DNA from: an uncultured Hyphomicrobiales bacterium
GTDB taxonomy: Bacteria > Pseudomonadota > Alphaproteobacteria > Rhizobiales > Beijerinckiaceae
Length of the DNA: 41,385 bases
Direction of reading: 5' to 3'
Assembly: GCA_903902915.1 (NCBI GenBank)
Contig: CAIUWR010000072.1
Span: 1-41,385 of the forward strand
Position numbers and translations under genes: made by a program. The notes beneath the pieces were generated by a model. That model saw only the letters and a list, made by a program, of their open reading frames with translations, did not search any database and was not told the origin of the DNA. Of this stretch, positions 32,812 through 41,245 are shown piece by piece (the first letter of the stretch is position 1; each line of letters opens with the position of its first letter).

Positions 32812-34239
32812 CTAGCCAGACAGCGCCGCGCCCCATTTTCGTTCAATCTCCAGCGCCTCTTCGATGGAAAGAGCCGAGCTTGGCGGGAACTCCTTGCGCC
32901 AGGCGAAGGGTTTGCAAGCGTTGATGATCATCTTGGAATGCGAAGTCGTCCCACGCGCCTTGTCTTGCGGGGGAATGCGCGGATCCAGCCCCGAACTCCA
33001 GGCCTCGCGGATGATGTCGACGGACTCGCAGGGCTCCGAGCGCGTCGTGACGGCCCACATCACATCCGCCAGATTCGACGGGTCGATATCTTCATCAACA
33101 ATCACCACCAAACGGCCCATGTAGCTGTTGGCGGCTGCGATGAGGCCTGCGCGCTTGGCATGGCCAGCGTAACGCTGCTCTAACGAGACCACCGTCATTA
33201 GCTGCGACACATGCTGCCAGCAGCCCACGACATCGGTTACGCCGCCCGCTTCAAGATCTCCCCAGATGCTGGCGGCGCGGAAGGGCAAGCCGAAGTGGAA
33301 GCGCGGCGGCTTCATGGGCGGCGAGCCGAGCAACACCGGATCATTGCGATAATGCACCGCCTCCACATCCATCACGGGCGCGGGGCGCGCATCGGCGGCG
33401 TAATAGCCGGTGAATTCGCCGAACGGCCCCTCGGGCAGCGTCATCTGCTCGGGGGGCAGAAGGTGGCCTTCGAGGATGATTTCTGCGCGCGCAGGCAATG
33501 GCAGGCCGGTGAGCGGACCATTATAAATCTCGATTGGGCGGCCCTTGATGGCACCAGCGAAGGCATATTCCGATCTGCCTTCGGGCAGATATTCGAAGCC
33601 CGCGATAAACAGCGCCGGGTCTTCGCCATTAACCACCGCGACGGGGCATGATTGGCCGCGATCCCAATATTTGCGAGCGATCATGTTGCCGTGGCGCCCG
33701 CTGTGATCGAACTGGATCGTGACACGCCTAGGGCCATGCACCTGCACCCGGTAGATGGAGGCGTTGATCCAGCCCGTGTCAGGATCGCGCATGATGACAA
33801 GGCTGCCGGAACCTATATAGGGGCCGCCGTCTTTCTTGTGCCAATGGGGCGTGGGAAATATCGACAAATCGACATCGGCGCCGCGCTGGCTGTTCTGCAT
33901 GTAGAGCGCTTCGCTCACCTCGACCGGATCGATGGGCGTCAGTTTGGAGCGTTTCGCTTTCCACCCTTTCAGGGCTTCAAGCGGGGAAAGCTTGGGGTCG
34001 ATGCCAAGGGCTAACGCCGCGCGGCGCGCCTGCACCGTCGCATTGGTGAAAATGCGAAAGCCCTTGGGGAAGCCCGGCATCTCGTCGAACAACAACGCCG
34101 GCCCCTCCGTTCGGCCTGCGGCGACCTCGGTGATGGCGCCGATTTCGATATGAGGGTCTGCCCCGCGGATATGCCGCAGGGCGCCCATTTGCTCGACCTT
34201 AGCGATGAAAGCACGAAGATCATCATAGTCGGCGGGCAT
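32812..34239 (-). CDS. UbiD family decarboxylase (third copy, in TRAP operon)
   Basis: 475-residue UbiD-family prFMN-dependent decarboxylase with all main residues: NASIYR gives Asn159 and Arg164, FDHSGRHGN gives His179, AEIILEG is present, and EGPFGEF gives Glu270 and Glu275. In contrast to the pair at 4671-7468, neither the metal Asn nor the His is replaced. HKKDGGPYIGSGS matches the family's substrate-side loop. ATG 34239 has AAAGGAG upstream. It is inserted between TRAP P and Q genes, so its substrate is very probably what the transporter brings in. No UbiX is in the window; the prFMN cofactor must come from elsewhere. Confidence 0.93.
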   Translation of the reverse strand: MPADYDDLRAFIAKVEQMGALRHIRGADPHIEIGAITEVAAGRTEGPALLFDEMPGFPKGFRIFTNATVQARRAALALGIDPKLSPLEALKGWKAKRSKLTPIDPVEVSEALYMQNSQRGADVDLSIFPTPHWHKKDGGPYIGSGSLVIMRDPDTGWINASIYRVQVHGPRRVTIQFDHSGRHGNMIARKYWDRGQSCPVAVVNGEDPALFIAGFEYLPEGRSEYAFAGAIKGRPIEIYNGPLTGLPLPARAEIILEGHLLPPEQMTLPEGPFGEFTGYYAADARPAPVMDVEAVHYRNDPVLLGSPPMKPPRFHFGLPFRAASIWGDLEAGGVTDVVGCWQHVSQLMTVVSLEQRYAGHAKRAGLIAAANSYMGRLVVIVDEDIDPSNLADVMWAVTTRSEPCESVDIIREAWSSGLDPRIPPQDKARGTTSHSKMIINACKPFAWRKEFPPSSALSIEEALEIERKWGAALSG

Positions 34240-34286
34240 TCATCACTCCTTTCACGACGTTGGGGATCACCGCATTGTCCAAAGAC

Positions 34287-35318
34287 TCAGGCGGTGGTCT
34301 CAGCCGTCTTGAGGAGAAGCTGGAACAGCTCCATTTCGGCAGGCTTGCGCGCGGAAACTTCGGCGCCGATTGGCAACATCTGCTTCAGCAACGCCTCTTG
34401 ATCCGCCTTTGACAGCGACACGATTTCACCGCCATTCTTGAGCCAAGTCTTGCGTTGCTGATCATTGAAGTCAACGATCCAGGGGTAAATGTCGGCGCTG
34501 GCCTTGGCTCCCGCTTCGTCGATCAGCGCCTGGAAATCCTTGGGCAGCTTGTCATACCATACCTTGCTGACGACTGACATGACCGTGATGGTCGCATGTC
34601 CGGTCTCGAGCACATACTTGACGGAATCATAATAACGCATCGCGGTGATAACAGGCAGACTGCCCAGAATACCGTCAATGGTGCCTTGCTGCAATGCCGG
34701 TAGAACCTCACCCAGCGACATGGGAATCCCCGTCGCCTTCATGCGCTTCACCTGCTCGATCTGCATGGCCGACCCGAGCACGCGCAGCTTTTTGCCGGCT
34801 ACATCGGCGATCCCGCCAAGCGGCGTGCGGCAATTGACGATCATGTCGGCGTTTGCGAACAGCCCAACGCCCCGAAGACCCTTGCTGTCGCCAATCGACA
34901 GGAAAGCCTTGTTGAACGCGGGTGATTGCAGGCATCGCTGCCCATGGGCGACGTCCTTAAAAAGGCCAGGCGCCCCGAGCGTTTCGTAGCGCGTGTCGAC
35001 GCCGCTCACGAACTCGGGCGGCAGGCAGATCAACTGAACGGACCCAAGCTGCGCGCCTTCGATCATGCGAGGCGCAGAGCCGAGCTGACTGGCGGGGTAG
35101 ATCTCCACCTTGATAGCGCCCTTGCTGCCCGCCTCGACCATGGCACCAAACATCCTGAGCCACTCGTGCTGGCTGTCATTGATGGTTGGCGTGCCCATCT
35201 TCATGACGATAGGTGCCTGCGCGCGCACGATGGATGGCATGGCGACTGCGCCCGCCATAGCGCCCATTCCGCGCAAGATATGACGACGGCTGGTTGTCTG
35301 CCTTGAAACTACGCTCAT
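34287..35318 (-). CDS. dctP: TRAP transporter substrate-binding protein (DctP type)
   Basis: 343-residue periplasmic receptor. The N-terminus TTSRRHILRGMGAMAGAVAM is a twin-arginine-type signal ending near VRAQA. The mature domain shows QHEWLRMFGAMVEAGSKGAI then KVEIYPASQLGS, KLRVLGSAMQIEQVKRMKA with the substrate-carboxylate Arg region, and ALQQGTIDGILG, all DctP landmarks. ATG 35318 has GAGGGG at 8 bp. The binding arginine typical of DctP implies a carboxylate ligand, which fits the following UbiD gene. The UbiD gene starts 47 bp downstream. Confidence 0.94.
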   Translation of the reverse strand: MSVVSRQTTSRRHILRGMGAMAGAVAMPSIVRAQAPIVMKMGTPTINDSQHEWLRMFGAMVEAGSKGAIKVEIYPASQLGSAPRMIEGAQLGSVQLICLPPEFVSGVDTRYETLGAPGLFKDVAHGQRCLQSPAFNKAFLSIGDSKGLRGVGLFANADMIVNCRTPLGGIADVAGKKLRVLGSAMQIEQVKRMKATGIPMSLGEVLPALQQGTIDGILGSLPVITAMRYYDSVKYVLETGHATITVMSVVSKVWYDKLPKDFQALIDEAGAKASADIYPWIVDFNDQQRKTWLKNGGEIVSLSKADQEALLKQMLPIGAEVSARKPAEMELFQLLLKTAETTA

Positions 35319-35385
35319 CAGTCGATCCCCTCTTTATTGACCGGCAAGTCGCGTTTCCACCGCATAAGTGCGACTGACCCCTGTC

Positions 35386-35997
35386 TTACGCCAAGCCTTC
35401 CATAAGCAAGGCGCGGGCCACTGCTGGCCGCTGGTACATGCGCGCGTAATGGGCACCGACATTAGATGGCGTATTCTGTTTCATCCGATTGACCTTCCAG
35501 AAGGTGACGGAGAACAGCGCGGCGTCGGCGATGCTCGGGCTTTCTCCGCCCCGATAATTGCGCCCCTCCAATTGCTCGTTCAAATGCGCGAGGACCTTGT
35601 CGAAGATCTGGCAACATTTTTTCGGCGATGATCGGCCTCATCGGGGGAGAAGTCAATGGGTAACCACAACCGAGTGAAGCCCAGAATATGAATCGATGCG
35701 ACGATGTAGTCCACCGCTTCCAGGGCGCGCGATCCCTTCTGGATCCGTCGGCAGAAGGTACTTGTCCGGGTTGGTCAGGGCGAGCCACATCGCAATGGTC
35801 GGCCATTCGGTCAAGAGCAATCAATCTGCGCGCTGAAGGGCTGGCACCTTCGCTTTCGGATTGACGGCGACATAGTCGGGCCGGTGCTGCTTGCCCTTTG
35901 TCACATCAACAAGCGCCAGTTCATAGGGCGCGCCGATTTCCTCCAGTAGAACATGAACGCCAAGGCAGTATGTACCCGGTGAATGAAACAATTTCAT
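35386..35997 (-). pseudogene. Glutathione S-transferase pseudogene
   Basis: Reading leftward from ATG 35997 (GGGAG upstream) gives MKLFHSPGTYCLGVHVLLEE and VNPKAKVPALQRAD, then an in-frame TGA at 35821-35823 followed in the same frame by LLLTEWPTIAMWLALTNPDK. A frame change near 35735 continues EAVDYIVASIHILGFTRLWL. Another near 35615 continues IFDKVLAHLNEQLEG through PSIADAALFSVTFW and ends MEGLA at 35386. This is a complete GST of about 203 codons with one nonsense change (probably GGA to TGA) and two frameshifts. It sits inside the otherwise intact monooxygenase-TRAP-UbiD operon. Confidence 0.88.
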
Positions 35998-36056
35998 TGC
36001 GATCTCCCTGTGTGCGTAATTGGGCACCAGGCACCATATGAAAAAATAATAACGGT

Positions 36057-36572
36057 CTAACCGTTTTCCGCAATCCTTGCATAACGGCTCGCGGAAAAGA
36101 TCAGCGGACGTCCATCGAGCGCCCGGGCGCACGCAAAGAGTTCGCCCACGATGATGAGATGATCACCGCCGTCATAGTGCGCCCACGTACGGCATTGCAG
36201 AGCGCAAAGGGCGCCGGGGATGAGCGGAAGGCCAGATTCTGCGGCGACGATCGGCGTCACGCCCAGCCATTTGTCGCTCTCAGATCTGGCGAATTGCGAC
36301 GAGAGGCCCTGCTGGTCTTCGCACAGGATGTTGACCGCAAAGGCGCCCGCAGCCCGCCATGCCTCGAAGGACTTGGCAGAACGCGCCATGCTGAACAGGA
36401 CTAACGGAGGATCCAGCGAAACGGAGTTGAAGGAACTGACCGTCGCGCCAAGATGCGCGCCATCTTCGGCAACCGCCGTGACGATGACCACGCCGGTAGG
36501 AAACAGGGCGAATATGTCGCGCAGATCGCGGGGCGAGAAGGCGCCGTCCCACGCTGGACTATTCAGCGGCAA
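36057..36572 (-). CDS. Flavin reductase, HpaC-like component
   Basis: 171-residue flavin reductase-like (FMN-binding split barrel) protein. FPTGVVIVTAVAEDGAHLGA, TVSSFNSVSLDPPLVLFSMA and YDGGDHLIIVGEL are the family blocks. It supplies reduced flavin to the oxygenase encoded just upstream. The frame has no N-terminal ATG; the likely start is TTG 36572, which overlaps the oxygenase stop by 14 bp, implying translational coupling. Next gene is the GST pseudogene, 59 bp on. Confidence 0.9.
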   Translation of the reverse strand: MPLNSPAWDGAFSPRDLRDIFALFPTGVVIVTAVAEDGAHLGATVSSFNSVSLDPPLVLFSMARSAKSFEAWRAAGAFAVNILCEDQQGLSSQFARSESDKWLGVTPIVAAESGLPLIPGALCALQCRTWAHYDGGDHLIIVGELFACARALDGRPLIFSASRYARIAENG

Positions 36573-38019
36573 GTTGTTGGGACTCGTTGATCATGTCGTC
36601 GAGGATATGGCGCACACCCTCGCGGCGTTCGGCCCAAGGCGCATGCCAGAAGCTGTAGAGGTCCATGATGTGGGGCGGCCCGCCATAGAAGCGTTCATAT
36701 TGCTGATGGCGGCCAGCGAAGTCCGACGCCAGCAGATCCCAAGCCATGCGCACGAAGCGATAACGCTCGCTCGCGGTGACTGAGGGGAGCTTCCAGTTCT
36801 CCTCGAACACATCATGCGCCTCCCCCTCTTCGAGGATCGAGTCGTCGGCAGGCATCATGAACGGCCCTGCGCCGAGCAAAAGACGCACCTCTTCGGCGAT
36901 CTGGAAGTAGTTGTGCGCGCACCATTGCAGACCGGCGTAGAGATACCGATAGTTCACATGAACGTGACCAGAGGGGAGTTGCTGGGATTGCTCGATCTGC
37001 GCGCAGAGCAGGCCAAGCAAGGTCGCTTCCCCGGCCGCCAGACGACCCAACGTCTGTTGGATCGCTGGAACGCTGAGCAGATTGCCGTAGTCCGCCGCCT
37101 GATGTGCGATGCCACTGATCAGCTTCAGCTTCTCAGAGAAGCGCCAGTTGGACTGGTGGTTGCCCAGCACATGGCCCGGCGTCTTGAAATACATGTCGCG
37201 CATGAGCGGAATGTCGCGATAGCAGAACACGCGATCCCAGGGAATCTTCACATCGTTGAAAATCATCACCGCATCGCTCTCATCGAACTGCGATGAAAAA
37301 TAATTGTCGATACGGCTCTTTGCGTTCAGCTCAAAGGACTTGCGCACCCATAGTTCAACGCCCGGCGCATTGATGGGAACCGCGAAAGTCACCGCCTCCT
37401 CGACCTGATCGGGACCGAGCGGAATCATGCTTCCGATCCACGCCTCATCCGAGAAAACGGCGGAGGTGCCAAGCATCTTCTGGCCCGAGACGATGATGCC
37501 GCCATCATATTCGCCGACGATGCGGAAATTCGCCTTGGAGGGACCGACGACGCCGCGCGATGTCTGCGGGGTCAGCACCAGATAGCAGGCGAAGAGATCA
37601 CCTTTGCGCAGGTAATCAAGATAGTTGATAATGTTTTGTCCGAAGCCGCAGCGATTCGCGTCGAAGAGTTCGGGCTTCATGCTCATGCCAACGATGAAGG
37701 ACGGCACATGGTCCATGGAGCGGCCCATGAGGCCGCAGCTCCATTGCGCCACGCGGCGATGCGCTTCGGCGCGATGGCGCAAATCCTCACGCGTATGCGG
37801 TGCTTGGAACCACGCGGAACAGCTTTCGCCATTCTCCTGATAGGACATGGCCTCGATGTTTTCGGGGCTTCGCTTGAGATCATAGATGCGCGCGAAGGAT
37901 TGAGCGGTGTTCCTGAACGCAGGATGCGTGGTAACGTCGCTCACCAGTTCCTTGCCGAGCCGAATGCGGCGGCCATCGCGCAGGGAAGCGAGGTAATCTT
38001 TGCCTGTTCGGAGCATCAT
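36559..38019 (-). CDS. 4-hydroxyphenylacetate 3-hydroxylase-family oxygenase (HpaB-like)
   Basis: 486-residue FADH2-dependent monooxygenase of the HpaB/HsaA-related family. RTGKDYLASLRDGRRIRLG, VSDVTTHPAFRN, AWFQAPHTREDLRHRAEAHR and PQTSRGVVGPSK are characteristic. ATG 38019 is preferred to the upstream in-frame TTG 38043, which would overlap the predicted promoter. First gene of the leftward operon oxygenase-reductase-GST pseudogene-DctP-UbiD-DctQ-DctM. Family substrates are phenols (4-hydroxyphenylacetate, chlorophenols, related phenolics); a phenol made by the UbiD decarboxylase is a reasonable candidate (inference). Confidence 0.92.
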   Translation of the reverse strand: MMLRTGKDYLASLRDGRRIRLGKELVSDVTTHPAFRNTAQSFARIYDLKRSPENIEAMSYQENGESCSAWFQAPHTREDLRHRAEAHRRVAQWSCGLMGRSMDHVPSFIVGMSMKPELFDANRCGFGQNIINYLDYLRKGDLFACYLVLTPQTSRGVVGPSKANFRIVGEYDGGIIVSGQKMLGTSAVFSDEAWIGSMIPLGPDQVEEAVTFAVPINAPGVELWVRKSFELNAKSRIDNYFSSQFDESDAVMIFNDVKIPWDRVFCYRDIPLMRDMYFKTPGHVLGNHQSNWRFSEKLKLISGIAHQAADYGNLLSVPAIQQTLGRLAAGEATLLGLLCAQIEQSQQLPSGHVHVNYRYLYAGLQWCAHNYFQIAEEVRLLLGAGPFMMPADDSILEEGEAHDVFEENWKLPSVTASERYRFVRMAWDLLASDFAGRHQQYERFYGGPPHIMDLYSFWHAPWAERREGVRHILDDMINESQQLAAE

Positions 38020-38039
38020 GACCCCCAGAGTGAATGTAG

Positions 38040-38061
38040 ACAAATATTAGCTATGTTTTGT
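38040..38061. promoter_or_regulatory. Candidate MarR operator
   Basis: 22-bp interrupted dyad centred between 38050 and 38051: outer arms ACAAA/TTTGT and a central TAGCTA. It covers the -10 element and most of the spacer of the minus-strand promoter for the oxygenase operon, in the gap shared with the divergent MarR gene. This is the usual placement for MarR autoregulation and repression. Confidence 0.55.
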
Positions 38062-38073
38062 AGGTACTGTCAA
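38044..38073 (-). promoter_or_regulatory. Sigma-70-type promoter for the oxygenase/TRAP/UbiD operon
   Basis: On the minus strand a perfect -35 TTGACA (38073-38068) and a -10 TAATAT (38049-38044) are separated by 18 bp. The predicted transcription start near 38037 leaves a leader of about 18 bp before ATG 38019. The MarR-type dyad overlaps it. Confidence 0.6.
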
Positions 38074-38125
38074 CAGGTGCCCCAGGCAGCAGGCACCGGG
38101 GTGAAATGCAGGATGCAGGGGTGAT

Positions 38126-38614
38126 ATGAGCAAGGCGAACATCGAGCAGGACGCCGACTTCCGCGATTTCATCGCGGATCTTTTCGCAATGTCGGCGGGC
38201 ATGCAGTCTCTGCGCCGGGCGATTGGGCGCCGCATCGGCCTTGGTGGGACGGAGCTGGGCGTCTTGTTGTCAGTTGGCCGTCTCGCGCCGCAAGGGGCAG
38301 TGAATGTGCGGCAGGTGGCCGATCATCTCCACGTCGCAGCCACCCACATCACCACGGAGGTGAACACGCTGGTCGCCAAGGGGCTGCTGGAGAAACAGGC
38401 GAGCGAGCAGGACTGCCGCGCCGTGGAATTGAGCGTCTCGCGCGCGGGAACGGAGCTGCTCGCCTCTGTCGGCCCGAATTTGCAGATGATCAACGAGGCC
38501 CTGTTCGATAACCCAAGCCCGGATGCCATAGCCGAACAGCGACGTTTCTTCAAACGTCTGCTGGCGGGCCTACCCGAGGCGCTCGCGCGCTTGCCCGCGC
38601 CTCGCAAGTCCTAA
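38126..38614 (+). CDS. MarR family transcriptional regulator
   Basis: 162-residue winged helix-turn-helix protein. The DNA-binding core is VNVRQVADHLHVAATHITTE then VNTLVAKGLLEKQASEQDCR, including the wing DCRAVELSVSRAG. N- and C-terminal helices for dimerisation are present and length is normal. ATG 38126 has AGGGG upstream. Divergent from the HpaB-like oxygenase with a 106-bp gap holding a dyad over a strong promoter. Expected to repress that operon and respond to an aromatic ligand (inference from family and placement). Confidence 0.92.
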   Translation: MSKANIEQDADFRDFIADLFAMSAGMQSLRRAIGRRIGLGGTELGVLLSVGRLAPQGAVNVRQVADHLHVAATHITTEVNTLVAKGLLEKQASEQDCRAVELSVSRAGTELLASVGPNLQMINEALFDNPSPDAIAEQRRFFKRLLAGLPEALARLPAPRKS

Positions 38615-38673
38615 CTCCTCCACACACGCGGCATGCTGATTGGGTAACATCGGCAGCACAGAAGCTGTTTCAA

Positions 38674-38842
38674 CGCATAACTCACCACTGCCACATCCTT
38701 GAAACCGGTATCGACAGCTTCCGTTTCAAGGCGAGCACTGACGCCGCCACCACTAAAAACCAGAAGGCAAAATCGAAGGCCTTGACTTAAACCTGACCTA
38801 AGGAACATAAAAGGGCGGGTCACTTCTCAGTGAAAATCTACA
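38674..38842 (+). mobile_element. IS21-family right-end remnant B
   Basis: Close copy of remnant A: the istB C-terminal codons from the LTHHCHILETG region, a stop, then aacataaa.gggcgggtcac and terminus gtgaaaatctaca at 38842. It is shorter on the left (no VVITTNLSF part) and has only one of the two terminal gggtca units, as expected from recombination between them. Orientation is the same as copy A. No transposase gene. Its last bases form the 3' end of the neighbouring phosphatase-family reading frame. Confidence 0.8.
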
Positions 38843-40311
38843 GCTAACGCTTCTTCAAGACCGGGCAATACCCGCGTTGCTTCGGCACGAACTGCGTCGA
38901 GTTTCAGCGGATCGAGGCCAAGCGCACGCAACATGCTCGGCGCGACCTGCTTTGTATCGACAGGCAAATCAATCTTCAGCTCCTTCAGCACCGGACTTGA
39001 TGCTAAAAGCGCGACGTGGCGATCATCAAGAGAAGCGCCGCCGTGCTCTGCGAGCTTCGTCGCTGTCGGCTTCGTGTAGATTACACCGACTTCTGGCTCA
39101 ATAATGATGTCGGGCACTCGCAGGTCAGTAGCGGGATCGCCAAAATCGCGAACCATCTCTGCTCCATAAATCACTTTGTCTATCGCCAAGTCGGAATGAG
39201 CCTTACCCAGATTGACCGCAACCTCCGCCGTCTTAGCTTTGTCCTTCAGCCATATCAGCGCAGCTGAGTCCGTCGTGATATGCGCAACCACACCTGGCGT
39301 CGCTGTCTCTATGAGCGTTTTGATACTTTTTCCATCAATGATACGCCGCTTGGCAGGGTCAATCGGCGATTGGCCATGCTTCGCTGTTATGATGATCAAT
39401 GTGGTCGTGTTCAGTTTTTCGGCAACCAACGCAGATTCAATAGAGTTGATCGCTAGGTCGGTGGCGTCGAGCGCTTTCGCGAGTCCGGGCGAAGGGGTTG
39501 CGTCGGCATTCAGATAGCCGTTGCCTGCGTTTTTTTGTGCGACGCTGACTGCCTGAAAATTCATGCCAAAGATTGCAGGAACGCCAACTTTTTCCTTACC
39601 GGCGTGATCATACCCCTTGATCTGTTTGACAATGACGGCTGCCTTGTCTGCATCGTAAGCGATGGTCTTATCAACGCTGTCGGAGATCCCCTCTCCGTTA
39701 ATTTCAGGGGTGTAGAGATCATCGACAGCCGCACCAGTAGGGCCCTGAACAAGGTCATAAGCTGGATGCTTGTCAGCCCAGGCAGTTCGCTTGCCCGCCG
39801 CCTTCACGACGTCGAACACATTGTTCACCCGCACAAGCGAGTGCGGATAAACCGGGACGCAGTTTCTCGCGGGATCAGCGGCAAGCTTCGAAGGATCGAT
39901 CTTCGTGACTACCGATTCTTCGTCTACGTCGATAGCTTCAGAATAATCATAATGGACACCCATGGCTTTAGCGCCCGGCTGGCAACTTTTCGGAGAGGAC
40001 AGATCATTTGCGAAGGCGTCATCGTACCAGACCCCTGTTGTCCGCGCTGTTCCTCCGGTGAGCAGCGCGAGGAGGCCCGGAAAACTGTCAGATGGCATTG
40101 AAGACATCGCGTTAGAGTAGTTCACGCCAGTTCGAGACAAGCGAGCGAGCGCGGACCCTTTATGACCTTCCACGTAACGCGACAGGTCAAGAGCATGCAG
40201 TCCATCCACACTCATTAAAAGCACGCGCTCGATCTTGGACTGAGCGAACACGCTAGGAGCGAGCAAACATAGTGAGCCGCAGAGTGCGGCGGCAATTCCA
40301 TACGATTTCAT
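38827..40311 (-). CDS. Alkaline phosphatase/type I phosphodiesterase-nucleotide pyrophosphatase family, 3' end clipped by IS
   Basis: 494-residue exported metalloenzyme. Signal MKSYGIAAALCGSLCLLAPS ends near VFAQ. The metal Asp is in VLLMSVDGLHALDL (about Asp36), the nucleophile region is SSMPSDSFPGLLALLTGG, and IITAKHGQSPIDP carries the later metal His. ATG 40311 has GGAGA upstream. The last codons VDFH and the TGA lie inside the IS21 terminus (38827-38842), so the natural stop has been replaced; only a few residues are likely lost. Composition is lower in GC than the catabolic operons. Substrate not predictable. Confidence 0.88.
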   Translation of the reverse strand: MKSYGIAAALCGSLCLLAPSVFAQSKIERVLLMSVDGLHALDLSRYVEGHKGSALARLSRTGVNYSNAMSSMPSDSFPGLLALLTGGTARTTGVWYDDAFANDLSSPKSCQPGAKAMGVHYDYSEAIDVDEESVVTKIDPSKLAADPARNCVPVYPHSLVRVNNVFDVVKAAGKRTAWADKHPAYDLVQGPTGAAVDDLYTPEINGEGISDSVDKTIAYDADKAAVIVKQIKGYDHAGKEKVGVPAIFGMNFQAVSVAQKNAGNGYLNADATPSPGLAKALDATDLAINSIESALVAEKLNTTTLIIITAKHGQSPIDPAKRRIIDGKSIKTLIETATPGVVAHITTDSAALIWLKDKAKTAEVAVNLGKAHSDLAIDKVIYGAEMVRDFGDPATDLRVPDIIIEPEVGVIYTKPTATKLAEHGGASLDDRHVALLASSPVLKELKIDLPVDTKQVAPSMLRALGLDPLKLDAVRAEATRVLPGLEEALAVDFH

Positions 40312-40551
40312 ACACTCGATCTCCGACAAGGCATTTCCAAATCAACGCAAAAGATGACAATGGCATGACAGTCAACTCCCGAAATTTCCGGTGCTCACAA
40401 GATATCGTTTCAATAGCCTACCTTGAACTGGTCCACCTGAAAGTTTTTTATAGACCTATCAAATGGTGCAACTGGATCGGGCTCCATCAATCTGCATCAC
40501 CGCAAATAAGGCTTCAAAGCGCTCTCAAAGAACCATTTGGAGCTCACCGCC
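40312..40551. other. Intergenic region upstream of the phosphatase-family gene
   Basis: 240 bp, comparatively AT-rich. It should hold the promoter of the leftward phosphatase-family gene; no clear element could be fixed. Confidence 0.4.
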
Positions 40552-40977
40552 CTAGCCCAATTCCAGGGTCCCAACGAGAAGCTGCGGCTGAAAATAACTG
40601 GGCTTGTTCGTGCCAGAGGAACCAAATACTGCCAAGCTTCTGCCAGAATCATGGAAAAACCCGCAACCGGGGCAAAGACCCCCAGAAAACTCGGTAAGGG
40701 TATAAAGGACGCTTTTTATCCCTGTAGGCGATGGAACACCCCTCACTTTGATGACGGTGTCCAAAGCCTGCGACACAACCTCTGTTGCCTTGTTATCCGC
40801 ATCCAACAGCTGTGACAGCCTGAATAAGCCATCATCAGGCATCCGATCAAATTGTCCCCGGCAAACCAAGCCAAGCGTAGCAAATGAGGAGAGACCGGCT
40901 GCAGCTCCAAGGATGGACCCCCGTGAGAAGAAAGTCGGTTTCTTGAGGTCAAAGCCTGAATCAAGCTGTCGAGCCAT
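40552..40977 (-). CDS. Hypothetical 141-residue protein with N-terminal hydrophobic segment
   Basis: I do not recognise this protein. From ATG 40977 (GGGGAG at 8 bp upstream) it starts MARQLDSGFDLKKPTFFSRG then SILGAAAGLSSFATLGLV, a possible signal or anchor, followed by MPDDGLFRLSQLLDADNKAT and a cysteine-containing C-terminal part (GGLCPGCGFF). The last 40 residues have a composition unlike the rest and may be read-through of a frameshifted end. It points the same way as the phosphatase-family gene, 240 bp upstream of it. Confidence 0.5.
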   Translation of the reverse strand: MARQLDSGFDLKKPTFFSRGSILGAAAGLSSFATLGLVCRGQFDRMPDDGLFRLSQLLDADNKATEVVSQALDTVIKVRGVPSPTGIKSVLYTLTEFSGGLCPGCGFFHDSGRSLAVFGSSGTNKPSYFQPQLLVGTLELG

Positions 40978-41245
40978 CGTAATTCTCCCCAAGGGTCAAA
41001 TCTTGACGCGGATTTATTCCACGGATCGCAAAATCAAGCTATCTCCAAAGTGAACCAGCACATGCCATTCATTCAACTTGGAACACCTCCGCAGTCCCAA
41101 CGCCATTGATGTGCAGAAAGACCATGATCACCGAAACAATCTACTACTCAGTCCAAGCGTCCGTAATTCGCTTGGCGCGCACGGCTCCTATCCCGGTCAC
41201 TTCCTGCAAACGGCTGGGCTCAAGCTCGATGATGTCGAAAAAATT

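Noticed and set aside
22835-38842. Active composite transposon bounded by IS21 elements
   Set aside because: Both ends are fragments of the same right end, istA and most of istB are missing, and no matching left ends were seen.
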